A stretch of DNA of 64,000 nt, taken from Prostheceraeus crozeri. Taxonomy: Eukaryota; Platyhelminthes; Polycladida; Euryleptidae. This document shows positions 47,801-53,039 of the stretch, in pieces. Below the pieces are notes generated by a model. That model did no database searches, had not been told where the DNA came from, and saw nothing but the letters and a program-made list of their open reading frames with translations. Within the stretch, counting starts at the first letter, position 1, and each line of letters opens with the position of its first letter. Both the position numbers and the translations under genes were made by a program. The DNA lies in the NCBI GenBank assembly GCA_907163375.1, contig CAJQUW010014772.1, positions 62,001 through 126,000 on the forward strand, given 5' to 3'.

Positions 47801-47871
47801 TCATCTTCTTTGTGGCTGATAAAGAAATTTTCGCTGTGTTCAAAGCAGCAAAACGAAGATGGAAACGATAA
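2704..47871 (+). CDS. CTLD-kringle-7TM receptor gene (7 exons, 5' partial)
   Basis: Joined exons 2704-2831, 20439-20514, 20613-20725, 26336-26573, 33673-33801, 44058-44285 and 46871-47871 give 636 residues with no stop. Every junction has AG/GT borders and matching phase (0, 1, 0, 1, 1, 1). Model residues about 43-184 resemble a C-type-lectin-like domain (Cys 50, 143, 176, 183; ending CVKYRFLCQ). Residues 186-300 are a kringle with all six cysteines (186, 208, 265, 280, 295, 300). Residues about 360-620 form seven hydrophobic helices of class A GPCR type, followed by a very short tail. Expected role: a plasma-membrane receptor whose lectin-like and kringle modules face outside; ligand and G-protein coupling are unknown. 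The signal peptide and start codon are not seen, so at least one upstream exon is missing. The six introns measure about 17.6, 0.1, 5.6, 7.1, 10.3 and 2.6 kb. Extra phase-0 exons inside intron 1 cannot be excluded. Confidence 0.82.
2832..4090. other. Start of intron 1, nothing recognised
   Basis: AT-rich, with short local repeats of the tgatatccag type near 3350-3385. No coding or mobile-element signature identified. Confidence 0.4.
4094..4516. mobile_element. Foldback of Penelope-type terminal repeats with hammerhead-like motif
   Basis: Two arms of about 105 bp (4094-4199 and 4411-4516) are near-perfect inverted copies. A second short match (4253-4271 against 4375-4393) lies inside them. 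Each arm carries AAGCCAGACGG(C/T)GAAACG followed by AGGAG, which resembles stem II, GAAA and the 3' part of minimal hammerhead ribozymes known from Penelope-like terminal repeats. No reverse transcriptase remains between the arms. Family assignment rests on this motif only. Confidence 0.5.
4564..5048 (+). mobile_element. hAT element, internally deleted
   Basis: Ends CAGGGGTTCCCTACC and GGTTGGGAACCACTG are terminal inverted repeats, flanked by 8-bp duplications tattaatt (4556-4563) and tattaatc (5049-5056), 7 of 8 matching. Inside, 4740-4890 still reads HICESGFSTIVMIKSKQ, the C-terminal hAT dimerisation motif (CE.GFS.L..iK.K). The 485-bp copy therefore came from a coding hAT of the ZBED5/SPIN-like type by internal deletion. 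Confidence 0.82.
5057..5600. other. Intronic, nothing recognised
   Basis: AT-rich sequence between the hAT element and a LINE tail; no motif identified. Confidence 0.4.
5610..6300 (-). mobile_element. LINE relic: RT C-terminal zinc-binding domain
   Basis: On the minus strand, 6284-5943 gives a 113-residue segment including LPTKLNLSKPWYERLTADKK. After a break this continues as FVTGSYRNRL, ERLCEFCNESKVETLYHFMI and ECPLYQNMRQQ. The C..C...VE...HF..ECP pattern is the zinc-binding region that follows LINE reverse transcriptases. Only the C-terminal piece is left. Confidence 0.72.
6301..6658. other. Intronic, nothing recognised
   Basis: No coding or repeat structure identified. Confidence 0.35.
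6667..7267. mobile_element. Non-autonomous hAT-type element with perfect 8-bp TSD
   Basis: Terminal repeats CAGTGGCGGCTCGT and ACGAGCCGCCACTG bound 601 bp, flanked by identical tcctacaa at 6659-6666 and 7268-7275. A second inverted pair sits inside the ends (aggtggggca and tgccccacct). No transposase is encoded. The 8-bp duplication with CA...TG ends points to hAT. Confidence 0.85.
7276..9621. other. Intronic stretch, nothing firm
   Basis: Contains a GC-richer patch at 8085-8140 and a (TA)n run near 8793-8806. Minus-strand open stretches at 8463-8728 and 8979-9239 have no motif I recognise and no splice context. Confidence 0.35.
9630..10474. mobile_element. CATAGAGTA-end TIR element, copy 1
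   Basis: The ends match after one change (aatagagtaag and its complement form cttactctatg), and the inner end block ggtagagt/actctacc is shared. Identical 8-bp flanks ggctacag (9622-9629 and 10475-10482) mark the insertion and suggest hAT. Copies 2 and 3 lie at about 22215-22937 and 24791-25447. All three share a segment that in copy 3 (minus strand) is open for 62 residues. Confidence 0.78.
10483..12176. other. Intronic, one short dispersed repeat
   Basis: A 30-bp segment around 10912-10940 (atagaaattaacaatacc, then atagaaagt) recurs near 43835-43870 and 57652-57685. Otherwise no feature seen. Confidence 0.4.
12177..12899. mobile_element. 723-bp foldback element, copy 1
   Basis: Long inverted arms of about 270 bp begin GTCCGGCAGCCAGAACGAG and end CTCGTTCTGGCTGCCGGAC, flanked by TA on both sides (12175-12176, 12900-12901). 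Blocks such as ttcctcttcttgtcagacaa and its complement pair across the whole element. The centre is not coding. The element sits inside an older inverted repeat whose arms are visible at about 12095-12160 and 12940-12990. TA duplication suggests a Tc1/mariner-type mobiliser, but no transposase was found. Confidence 0.82.
12902..14610. other. Intronic, nothing firm
   Basis: Contains the right arm of the older inverted repeat (12940-12990). A 35-bp stretch at 13548-13582 (acacgcagacaaggcaattt onward) repeats 9513-9547. The 79-codon open stretch at 13935-14174 shows no domain. Confidence 0.35.
14616..15849. repeat. Unit with repeated GGGTAATATCGACAGT motif
   Basis: The motif GGGT(A/G)(A/C)TATCGACAGT occurs at about 14618 and 14803 on the plus strand and as its complement at about 15161, 15342 and 15829. 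The outermost pair faces inward, like terminal repeats of a 1.2-kb element. No transposase or clear target duplication is visible, so the element call is tentative. Confidence 0.45.
15887..16907 (+). mobile_element. CACTGTAAATCG TIR element, copy A (motif-dense, non-coding)
   Basis: Starts CACTGTAAATCGCTCAATAC and ends with the complement GAGCGATTTACAGTG, flanked by TA on each side (15885-15886, 16908-16909). Length 1021 bp. Inside, both ends carry many copies of the heptamer-like words CATACGA and CATACCA in both orientations. No long reading frame. The TA duplication points to Tc1/mariner-like mobilisation. Confidence 0.82.
16910..19555. other. Intronic, one tandem duplication
   Basis: A (TA)n run lies near 17039-17056. 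Two copies of a 33-bp unit containing cgcattgtggga lie at about 18687-18720 and 18727-18760. No gene recognised. Confidence 0.4.
19560..20330 (-). mobile_element. Retroelement C-terminal relic (RPDL...VPWE...KY)
   Basis: Minus-strand 19986-19756 reads YQRPDLMMVDVIGTIMIIGE then LAVPWEEKNMKKYDKYEQL. Further frames downstream read TPFGVR and RGFSAPSV. This RPD-(x)n-E.-VP.E...K..KY..L pattern is a domain I recall at the end of many invertebrate retroelement polyproteins, resembling PD-(D/E)XK nucleases. It is broken and lies in intron 1 just before exon 2. The precise clade is not assigned. Confidence 0.45.
20439..20514 (+). CDS. Receptor exon 2 (CTLD helix with first cysteine)
   Basis: The acceptor is a T-rich tract ending ttttttacag and the donor is gtaaga. 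The 25 codons read IYKMNDLCNSMGLSLYYTAD onward, which looks like the conserved A...C...G..L segment of C-type-lectin-like domains. It supplies Cys 50 of the model, the expected partner of Cys 183. It ends in phase 1 and joins exon 3 across an intron of only 98 bp. Confidence 0.68.
20613..20725 (+). CDS. Receptor exon 3 (CTLD middle)
   Basis: Opens after tctttgtag, completing a split AAA codon, and reads VITTLANHTPSVDERLDGYL then TSFIRLQDGFFSLIDKK. The part YLTSFIRLQDGFF resembles the wiGl.d...w core strand region of the lectin fold. The donor gtattc is weaker than usual. The exon ends in phase 0, matching exon 4. Confidence 0.66.
20726..20990. other. Start of intron 3, nothing recognised
   Basis: No feature seen. 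Confidence 0.35.
21001..21174. repeat. Near-perfect palindrome, 80-bp arms
   Basis: Arms 21001-21081 and about 21093-21174 are inverted copies with few mismatches (tgatcggaag against cttccgatca; gagcgctttc against gaaagcgctc; gtccgtcggacat against atgtccgacggac). About 11 bp separate them. The single strand would form a very stable hairpin. No coding content; probably the core of a foldback MITE. Confidence 0.85.
21182..22210. other. Intronic, nothing recognised
   Basis: No coding or transposon motif identified. Confidence 0.35.
22215..22937 (-). mobile_element. CATAGAGTA-end TIR element, copy 2 (5' damaged)
   Basis: Inverted relative to copies 1 and 3. Its right edge ends atttactctatg at 22937, and it shares the segment with tcatgacagccttggagagg near 22323-22342. 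The opposite terminal repeat was not found, so this copy is truncated or rearranged. Confidence 0.7.
22938..24084 (+). other. Intronic, with a decayed coding-like stretch
   Basis: Around 23463-23540 one frame reads ILDSLVDQHPVLRFHHGYAN then KLAPF. Another at 23731-23955 is Asn/Gln-rich and open for 74 codons. Codon-like structure is suggestive of an old mobile-element protein, but I do not recognise the family and no splice context fits the receptor. Confidence 0.25.
24088..24608. mobile_element. Harbinger-type MITE (TTA target duplication)
   Basis: Inverted ends GGCCGCTGTCACA and TGTGACAGCGGCC extend inward through cttccatcttccat, about 40 bp in all, and are flanked by TTA at 24085-24087 and 24609-24611. 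Length 521 bp, no transposase. The 3-bp TWA duplication is the PIF/Harbinger hallmark. The interior carries several ggaagatgg-like words, probably duplicated inner end sequence. Confidence 0.8.
24791..25447. mobile_element. CATAGAGTA-end TIR element, copy 3
   Basis: Bounded by catagagta and tactctatg, with the inner blocks ggtagagt and actctacc. No matching target duplication is evident (ctgtgcac against ataagtcc). On the minus strand 25392-25204 is open and reads MYALSILLNELKEDTIGIVS, then KCEICTFMQFEENTTELTDH, ending ARVMTALER next to a gtaata donor-like site. The segment is conserved in the other two copies and is likely an exon remnant of the autonomous parent or a captured host exon. Confidence 0.72.
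25560..26305 (+). mobile_element. hAT transposase 3' fragment with terminal repeat
   Basis: Reading YFDEDLVSHLVGNIKKHLKD (to 25755) and then, in another frame (25640-26098), ENTLKDELIELKNSDILESK, LVLPF-like KFVLPFVTTYLCEAGFSALV and the final PRIKMLSDEAQEESSH. This is the C-terminal dimerisation domain of ZBED5/SCAND3-like hAT transposases. A frame change near 25735 breaks it. The 3' terminus GGTTGGGAGCCCCTG ends at 26305. The 5' half is missing. The element end lies 30 bp upstream of receptor exon 4. Confidence 0.85.
26336..26573 (+). CDS. Receptor exon 4 (CTLD C-terminal half)
   Basis: Acceptor ttttcacttcag, donor gtgagt, 79 codons. It holds Cys 143, 176 and 183 of the model. The motif HCVSLHY, then WMW, then DCVKYRFLCQ follows the usual CTLD ending (CV.l......W....C......C). 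The Ca-binding EPN/QPD and WND motifs are absent, so calcium-dependent sugar binding is unlikely. The acceptor lies only 30 bp after the 3' end of a hAT element, and a Penelope-like arm starts shortly after the donor. Confidence 0.8.
26630..27250 (-). mobile_element. Penelope-like element, GIY-YIG part and terminal arm
   Basis: Minus strand, from 27250 down: a KNVIYEMKCLIC...YIGETSRT stretch followed by VQQRIYEHTKQKSSHVKMHM. This is the GIY-YIG endonuclease of Penelope-like retroelements. The arm 26630-26765 is an inverted copy of 30345-30500. It carries AAGCCTACGGCGAAAATTT, similar to a hammerhead stem II plus GAAA. The element was cut in two by the piggyBac insertion at TTAA 27251-27254. 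It is an old, broken copy. Confidence 0.75.
27715..29858 (-). pseudogene. piggyBac transposase (DDE_Tnp_1_7), interrupted
   Basis: Pieces in order on the minus strand. N-terminal helix region SERESFELFISEAMMRNIQ to LSFMRFKF (29858-29529). First catalytic Asp in LTVDEQLLGYRGR (about 29410-29370), then KPRKYGLKIFWLCDASNG. The second block has EVVMDLCRPYY, ADNFFTSHLLACNLLGNGLT and LLGTMR (28500-28360). The third has VDLMDEMIKEYTCRRKTVRW and FNMIDIACLNGY (about 28155-28060). A C-terminal Cys-rich finger (CFMCS..SRCDTC...CKCIDCI) lies at 27840-27715. The acidic catalytic residues are recognisable, but there are stops and frame changes, and a foldback element splits it at 28530-29252. Confidence 0.9.
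28530..29252. mobile_element. 723-bp foldback element, copy 2, inside piggyBac
   Basis: Same ends as copy 1 (GTCCGGCAGCCAGAACGAG and CTCTGGCTGCCGGAC), same length of 723 bp, TA on both sides (28528-28529, 29253-29254). It separates the GREQ and HRNLG stretches of the transposase, so it is younger than the piggyBac. Confidence 0.88.
30223..30500 (-). mobile_element. Penelope-like element, continuation and inverted arm
   Basis: 30223-30345 is the part of the Penelope coding region that joined 27250 before the piggyBac insertion. 30345-30500 is the inverted partner of 26630-26765. Both arms share cctattagcccttctt and the GCC-tac-GGC-GAAA hairpin-like word. Inverted terminal arms are a known Penelope arrangement. 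Confidence 0.65.
30782..31553. mobile_element. TIR element with CCCTGTGGGAACG ends
   Basis: Ends CCCTGTGGGAACG and CGTTCCCACAGGG face each other across 772 bp, with further inner matches (tctggcga and tcgccaga; gttggcgaaaa and its complement). Repeated tcgccggcgaa-like palindromes lie near 31000 and 31455. No transposase; the target duplication is unclear, so the superfamily is not assigned. Confidence 0.65.
32040..32345 (-). mobile_element. Penelope-like RT fragment
   Basis: Minus strand: HLVYVDNCLAILSDKEEALQ, then DQHPCIKFEIKLPINDDNSL, FLEFYKKPARKNLF-like and SHIPTRIKQF. This is the end of the Penelope reverse transcriptase (catalytic YVDN region and the HPNIKF...YRKPT...S.HP..K signature). 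It may belong to the same insertion as 26630-30500, separated by later sequence. Broken relic. Confidence 0.7.
32346..33672. other. End of intron 4, nothing recognised
   Basis: AT-rich; ends in the acceptor tract of exon 5. The words ttatttgacctttgacct occur twice (33252 and 33423) as a short local repeat. Confidence 0.4.
33673..33801 (+). CDS. Receptor exon 5 (kringle, first half)
   Basis: Acceptor atctcctttcag, donor gtaaat, 42 whole codons plus split codons at both ends (phase 1 on each side). It encodes kringle Cys1 and Cys2: CLKDYMGYSYKGFTSVTASG then KKCLFW. This matches the family pattern C...G..Y.G..s.T.sG..C..W. In known kringle genes the module is also often split by a central intron. 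Confidence 0.88.
34019..34501. mobile_element. Foldback element, copy 3 (shortened)
   Basis: Left end GTCCGGCAGCCAGAACGA, right end GCAGCCTGCTGGAC, TA on both sides (34017-34018, 34502-34503). The arms are shortened and diverged and the centre is inverted relative to the 723-bp copies. Located in intron 5, 218 bp after kringle exon 5. Confidence 0.78.
34505..35084. other. Intronic, nothing recognised
   Basis: Ends in a (TA)n run at 35070-35085 beside the next element. Confidence 0.35.
35085..39591. mobile_element. Possible 4.5-kb element with TTAGGGTGGTCCAAAAA ends
   Basis: Left end TTAGGGTGGTCCAAAAAAAT and right end ATATTTTTGGACCACCCTAA are inverted copies, both set in AT-repeat flanks. 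Inside the left end is a second inverted pair (about 35123-35215 against 35740-35832, cacccccgc, tttgtgaccgttgg and gtgccccaac). The right end has three ctttaggaggtg words. No transposase was recognised in the 3.6 kb between, so it may instead be two small foldback MITEs. Confidence 0.5.
35900..39460. other. Interior of intron 5, no gene seen
   Basis: Long AT-rich stretch with only short open frames. The 63-codon hydrophobic frame at 39005-39196 has no splice context or domain I can support. Confidence 0.35.
40068..40867 (+). mobile_element. LINE relic, RT palm to thumb (5' part)
   Basis: Plus strand: DSTQFNREVPQGLFSLLLCI and FKYADEFNIALPIF (VPQG and YADD motifs of LINE RT), then NVLAWCGKNELILSEHKSKL, and in another frame SLPQKLQRIENRAHRLIYNL. 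Frame changes near 40480 and 40620. The copy continues after the inserted TA element at 41880-41970 (FFPYATSL-like end). CR1/Jockey-group type. Confidence 0.78.
40870..41877 (+). mobile_element. CACTGTAAATCG TIR element, copy B, inside LINE
   Basis: Same ends, orientation and interior as copy A (1008 bp), TA at 40868-40869 and 41878-41879. It interrupts the LINE after QYLVNYT. Many CATACGA/CATACCA words are preserved between copies A and B even where surrounding bases differ. Confidence 0.88.
41880..43135. other. Intronic; LINE end, then nothing recognised
   Basis: 41880-41970 is the tail of the interrupted LINE. The rest has no identified feature. Confidence 0.4.
43144..43832 (+). mobile_element. 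hAT element with BED-finger remnant
   Basis: Ends CAGGGATGCGGA and TCCGCATCCCTG, flanked by identical 8-bp ctttctat (43136-43143, 43833-43840). Length 689 bp. 43436-43627 encodes a BED-type zinc finger: C...TGERTCEAQI, then AESCASNLKRHLINFHRK (C..C.....nL..HL...H). The catalytic and dimerisation regions are deleted. Repeated ggagtc/tcctatcaa words lie at both sub-terminal ends. Confidence 0.88.
44058..44285 (+). CDS. Receptor exon 6 (kringle, second half)
   Basis: Acceptor ctctcatttgttag, donor gtaagt. After a 30-residue Ser/Arg-rich stretch it gives EPRNYCRNSPDWPF (the NYCRNP motif), DPVC, EIC and PLC, i.e. kringle cysteines 3 to 6. The spacing from Cys2 to Cys3 is about 57 residues against roughly 30 in ordinary kringles, so one loop is enlarged. 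The WEYC tryptophan of lysine-binding kringles is replaced (TIEIC), so lysine binding is doubtful. Confidence 0.88.
44640..45350 (-). mobile_element. LINE relic, RT thumb region
   Basis: Minus strand: NLHLNEKKSQEIIFQRPRSS then IRRTNEITILRVTFTQN (45348-45082), and MVANRIMYAVPSWWGFESTD then DKKRIEKYMKRGARYGHVKP (44965-44762), followed by LPPIAAYQRNLRPRLH. This is the L..KS.E..F / YA.PaWwGF / LLPP...NLR.R order of LINE RT C-termini. Several frame changes. It lies in intron 6. Confidence 0.8.
45357..45810 (+). mobile_element. Penelope-like element fragment (RT end and linker)
   Basis: Plus strand: SYIGYYHKPTHTNSYPHFFS, then GLFLRALRICSPEYIDAEVD, LLKFGYPKLIIQRSVLK and finally AGVYHINCNG. This is the Penelope segment that follows RT (YRKPT.TN.YL..S.HP; RA..IC....L..E......NGYP) and leads into the GIY-YIG domain (GVY.I.C). 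No GIY-YIG follows. Fossil fragment, head to head with a LINE relic. Confidence 0.78.
45837..46870. other. End of intron 6
   Basis: Contains a small tandem array at about 46480-46570 with the word ttttaaattgaa plus tggaac/aggac variants. The 119-codon open stretch at 46119-46478 is hydrophobic but has no start context or family I recognise. Ends with the acceptor of exon 7. Confidence 0.4.
46871..47871 (+). CDS. Receptor exon 7 (complete class A 7TM unit and stop)
   Basis: Acceptor ttataatttcag; open to TAA at 47869-47871. Seven hydrophobic segments lie at about model residues 360-383, 393-417, 423-455, 474-495, 517-540, 563-589 and 598-620. Class A features: Asn in TM1 (MNIFSATFL), Cys at the start of TM3 (VCIAS) paired with a Cys in loop 2 (VVCDL), LSFDSVIAVLYPLKY at the end of TM3, CCIP in TM6 and WNFIIFF in TM7. 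Loop 3 is rich in Arg and Lys, and the tail ends KAAKRRWKR. DRY has become DSV and NPxxY has become NFIIF, so signalling may be atypical. A single-exon 7TM unit is common in class A genes. Confidence 0.92.
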
Positions 47872-48083
47872 AAGTGTCTATGATATGAATTTTAATGTGT
47901 CACCTGAGTATTATTCGATTCGCTAATTCACTTACTGAATGAGACAATGAACATTTGCTTCGCATCAAGCTTCAAGTTTTAGCCTTGTCAATTTTGACAT
48001 AAAATTATCCTCATTAACATTGCTTCTGAATAATATTTTGAATCAAAATTTAGCAACGATCATTTTTCCTTACAAAATAGATG

Positions 48084-48089
48084 AATAAA
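48084..48089 (+). promoter_or_regulatory. Polyadenylation signal of the receptor gene
   Basis: AATAAA lies 213 bp after the stop codon, in AT-rich sequence just before LINE-derived sequence begins at about 48160. It is the first canonical hexamer after the stop and is the likely 3' end signal. Confidence 0.6.
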
Positions 48090-48159
48090 CATATCTTACA
48101 AAAAATGAAACGTGGGCAACAAATCGAGGGCAATTTTTTGCTTGTACAGTAGCAAATTG

Positions 48160-49640
48160 GTACGCACTCACGAGATGAGATTAGAGCTATAGCGGCGCCG
48201 GTCGAACGTAAGGTCGAAATTTTTGAATTCTAATATTTTTTCTTCATTCATTGAAGCACATAACCAGCGCAACTGAATTTTGCATGGAAGAATCTTGCGA
48301 TAACACCGATTTCCAAAAGCAAAAAAGTAGACGTCCCTAATCTGAGAGCAATCGCACAATCCCTTTTACCCTCAAAGATCTTTGAAAAGTTGATACTTGC
48401 CGAAACTAAGACACACTTCACTCGCCTTTTTGGTACCAACCAGCATGAATTTCGTGAAAATGCAACACAACAACAGCTCTCATATCAATATGAACCAGCT
48501 GTACATGCATTATGATGATGCAAAATGTAATGGCTCCGTACTGCTCACATTCGACCTTCATAAAGCCTTCGACATGGTTGATCACAATCTCATCATCAAT
48601 AAACTGTATAGTTATGGCTTCCCCACCGGTTTACTATTAATTGTTAAAGATTTTTTATACAACCGTCAAGCCTGTGTGAAATTGAGAGACAATTATTCAA
48701 GGTATTTTCCTATAATTTCTGGGGTTCCACAAGGAGCATTTTTGTCACGGTAGATCTTCGCCGCCTTTTTCGGGACTTCTTGCCTTTCTACCATCGACCG
48801 TTCAAACTAAATACGCAGACGATTTGATTCTTGTCATTCCAGTATACACTAATAACTATAAAGAAGTATCACAAGTCATCAACAGTGAAATTTCATGGGT
48901 GACTGATTGGTGTGCGATTAATGAATGGCCTAACAATCAATCTGTCTAAATCGAAAGCAGTGCTCGACATTTGAAAAAGCAAACAGACATGTCGGCAGGT
49001 GAGATAAATGTTGAAATTGTGGATTCATCAACATTGCTAGGGTTGACGATTCAAAATGATCCAACATGGAATCTACAAATACAGAAACTTTCAAATTTAG
49101 CCAACCAAAGATTTTATGCTCTACGCAAATTATGGTCTCACCTATCAAGCGAAGAACTACACCAACTATATAGCTGTTACATTCGATCAGACTTAGAATA
49201 TGCTTGCCCAGTTTTCATCGGAATGAATAAAAAGTTATCTACCATTCTTGTGAAAATAGACAAACCTGCTCACAGAATTGTATACAGAAATGAAGAAAGA
49301 AAATGTCAATGTCATACAGAAGAAACAACTTTCAGAAGATATGAGAACAGCTAAAAACTGTTTAAGTTTGCAGAAGAAGACAAGTCACACATTTTGCGTG
49401 ACATTTTGCCTTTACGTCACAGCCGTTCCGGTATACTTTGTCCATCCAATATTGTAGATGTGAAAAAGCCCGTAATTCGTTTGTACCATTTACGTCTACA
49501 TTATTAGATAACATAATCAGATGAATGGTATAAAATTATGTTGTACTTCAGCTTTGTGTAAACTTGAACTTGTATGCTTGTATTAGTTCATGATTCTTAT
49601 TTAAATCAATAAACGCTAACTTGATTTGACTTGATCATTT
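48160..49640 (+). mobile_element. LINE relic, CR1-like RT
   Basis: Plus strand: TPISKSKKVDVPNLRAIAQS, then LLTFDLHKAFDMVDHNLIIN, ISGVPQGAFLS, TKYADDLILVIPV and FYALRKLWSHLSSEELHQLY with YACPVFIGMN. Catalytic YADD is intact, but several frame changes exist. The 3' end is marked by a run of acttgatttgacttgatcat (about 49618-49638), a microsatellite-like tail typical of CR1/L2-group LINEs. 5'-truncated. It begins just after the receptor's polyadenylation site. Confidence 0.85.
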
Positions 49641-50053
49641 GATTTAAAGAATTGTTTAAACCCACCTACCACGGTATATGAAGATGTCATCAGACTAAGA
49701 CATTTTAAGCACAAAAATCTCTTGATAGCTATTTCACCCTACAAGGACTCGTCTGAGAACAATTGTCGCAGTTAATTGTCAGTAAATTATTCAAGTTTGT
49801 GGACACCTTTCTACTCTCTGCCAGGCGAACTGGAACTCTGATTATCAGGCAGATAATTAGATTGATTTAGATTTTTTCCCATACAATCCTCCTACAATGC
49901 TTCCTGGAAATTTAAAGCTTAGTTCCTGGTCTGTTTTGACATTTGAATTTCTGTCAGACGTTCTAGGCATAAAACCGTGAATTTCTGACCCTGTTCATTG
50001 GTGGAATTCCCTTCGCAACCGTGAGCCGTTTAATGAAGGTGCCGACACTCACG
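49641..50053. other. Intergenic, nothing recognised
   Basis: No feature seen. Confidence 0.35.
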
Positions 50054-50660
50054 TACACTGCAAATCGTTGGATACGAAAATTACATACAAACATATGCCA
50101 ACACAAAAACATGCGTACACATGTATACTAAATTCACATGCAATTTGAAACTAGCATTTGATACGAGATTCTCGTATGTTTTTCATGCGAAATCTCACTT
50201 ACTTTCGCAATGGTTGGTATTTAGCGATGCGAACTATTTTATCTGTGATTGGCTGTTTTGCGATGAGATACCAGTTGTTGGTGCTTTTTATGAGAGAGAG
50301 ATGTTTATATTTCAAAAATTGGAAATCATTACAGATGTATGTATACATAGCTACGTGATTAAACATAGGACTGAAACCGAAAGTGAGAATAAGTGGATCA
50401 AATCAGAAGGATGACTACAACCGGCAAACATGAATTTGTCACTGTTAACATGGGAAAGAGGACAAGAGGACAGATTAAGTCAATCAATTACAGAGACGTT
50501 TAGAATACATATAACCTTAGGAAAAACGAAGATCTTCGACGGGAGGTGCGTACATAAGGCTGGACGAATTGACCGGAGTGCACAAAGAGTGAAGTGGATG
50601 GTGGACGTTGTGGTAAATTGATAGTAGCAATTTCACAGCAGCACTCTCACGACGTGATTT

Positions 50661-52985
50661 TTAGTTGGGAAAGGCTTCACAAGAGCACTCAGAAGAACCA
50701 CATATCACACGATGAGAACGGCGTTGCAATTTGTCAAGTGCTACTGCATTTCTGGACGTCATGCCGATCATAACAGGGGAGCAGTATTCCGTTGCCGATA
50801 GGATTAGGCCGTAGTAAATCTTTAGTAAGTCGGTTTCGTAAGTAAGGATTTCAATAGATGTAGGGCATAAAGTCTCCTTGACACACATCTGGTTACGTGC
50901 TCAATTTGCTTATCCCATTTGAGATCAGCCGACAGGTAGAAACCGAGGGTATTTGTGACGTCAACATTTTCCATGCCTGAGATTGTGGGGATATGGGATT
51001 GTGGCTTGCACTTTGGGATCCATAGTAGCTTACATTTTGTGATGCTCAAAGTGAGACCGTTCGCAGTAGACCAGCGAATCATGTTGTGGTGTTCCGTTAC
51101 ATAATTGAGCTGGGAATTCTTGGTAACAGGTACTATGAAGATACAGTCATCAACATATTTCACAATATGCGAAGAAGTATAAACTGTTTTGAGGGACCCG
51201 AGCACCAGATTGAAAAGATACGGACCGAGCAGTGATCCTTGATAAAACATCGGTTTGACTGCTGTAGACCTGAGAAACCTTCACCATTTGCGTTCTGTTA
51301 CTCAAGTAGTCCTTGATCCAAGATATAAAATCATGAGGAAAGTTGTTCTCAAGCAGTGTGCGGATGATGATATCGTAACCAAGTTGATCGAACGCTTTCG
51401 TGAAATCATATGCTAAAACGGCGACGCCTACAAAATTATCTTCCTCCAATGAGTGTGTGATTGAAATGGAACCGAATTGAAATGGGCCAAACGGTGACGT
51501 AACTCCGAGGTATGTCCATCCAAGTATATGACTCAATATAGACTATATAGAGGTATGACTCAAGTATAGAGTATTCGCAGATCTTGGACAGGACAGTTAA
51601 TAGGGAAATGGGACGCAGTTGATTCATTTTCGCAGTGAGAGATTTCGGTACTGGATGGATAACGCTATGCTTCCAACAGGAGGGATATTGCAGTCTTGAT
51701 ATAGATACATTGATAATGTGTGTCAGAGGTTCAGTGATGAGGTCAGAGGCAAGTTTGTACAGTACCGCAGGAACATTATCAAAACCTGGGGTTGTGATCA
51801 CTTTTAAGGAGGACAAGGTTTTCTGGACAACCTCTAACCAGATGATAGGCCGCCAGTCGGATGCTGTATCAAACTGTTGATAGTCCTTTGGAATTTCAGG
51901 ATGCGGTCGGGTCGTTTGGTATGACATAAATTCATTATTTATGTTTTCGGTTGCCTCATCTAAAGATCCATAGGAACTCATTATGGAGTCCAAGCAGTGG
52001 CTCTTGAGGTTTTAGTACCTCTATACTCGTTCACAACTTGCCATAAATTCCTCGATCCATCTTTTGCTTTGGATGTCCAATTGAGCTTTTCCTTCATCAA
52101 TAATTATTTGACTTTATCACTAAGGTGATGATAGAGAGGGAAATTACGGTGACGGAATGCCATCCAACGTTGATTGATCAGCATTTTGATCAGGGGGTCA
52201 CGTACGGTTTATCATTCATAGTAACGAGTGATGATGGGATTGTACTCAAAAAGCATGATTCGATAATCGCAGATAACAAATTACATTTCTCATCAATTGA
52301 TAATTTCATATCATAAACAGGAAGGAAATTTATCGTAGACATCGCGTTTAGAAAGTTGTTCACATTTGATTGGCGTAGGTCATGTATCACATAAACTCTT
52401 TGGTTGGATGGACATATTGTATCAGCAGGAGTACATAAGACAGAGTTATGATCAGATGAAGCCACAGGAGGGCCGACAGTAGTAATATACTTGTTCTTGA
52501 AAGATGGTGACATAAAGACCAGGTCAAGTAATGCGCTGCCCCTCGTCGTGTCAGAGGCTACGTTGACAAGGTCAAAACTGTTTTCAAGGCAACTCGTGTT
52601 GATGCGGTTGAAATCACCCAGAATAACAAGCTCGTAATCAGGTCGCGTTAACATGCAGGTGTCACAGTTTTGTACAATAAAGTTTATAACAGCGATCATC
52701 ACGGAACACATGGAAGCCATGGATTGAAATTATCTCGTCAGTGTGATCTGGTGTAAAACAGGATTCCGTTATGGCGAAAATGCAAAGTTTCTTTGATGAG
52801 ATGGGGGCAATAATATGGTCCATTTTGTTGAAGGCTCTGTTGACGTTTGCACATAAAATTGAGGGTAGAGAAATCTTTAACAAGTATACTGAAAATTCTG
52901 GTTGTTACTCCTGCTGACAAATTTACCATTGTATATAACAGGGTCTTCACCCAGTTGCCACCGCCGTACGACTTCTTTCCGGAGT
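50661..52985 (-). pseudogene. LINE ORF2: endonuclease and reverse transcriptase, broken
   Basis: Pieces: endonuclease start at 52883-52662 (LCIFAITESCFTPDHTDEII); YELVILGDFNRI, LLDLVFMSP and ASSDHNSVL at 52720-52190 (EEP nuclease GDFN, LD and SDH motifs); RT start TPGFDNVPAVLYKLASDLIT and LRPISLLTVLSKICE at 51993-51436; LAYDFTKAFDQLGYDIIIR at 51536-51150; GSLLGPYLFNLVL then YVDDCIFIVPV at 51250-50822; tail YCSPVMIGMTSRNAVALDKL to 50661. Frame changes near 51520, 51240 and 50850 and at the 5' end prevent expression. Confidence 0.86.
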
Positions 52986-53039
52986 TCTTTCCATTCATTC
53001 TGTTGGGCTTTCGTTCTATCCATGTCGACGTACACACCG

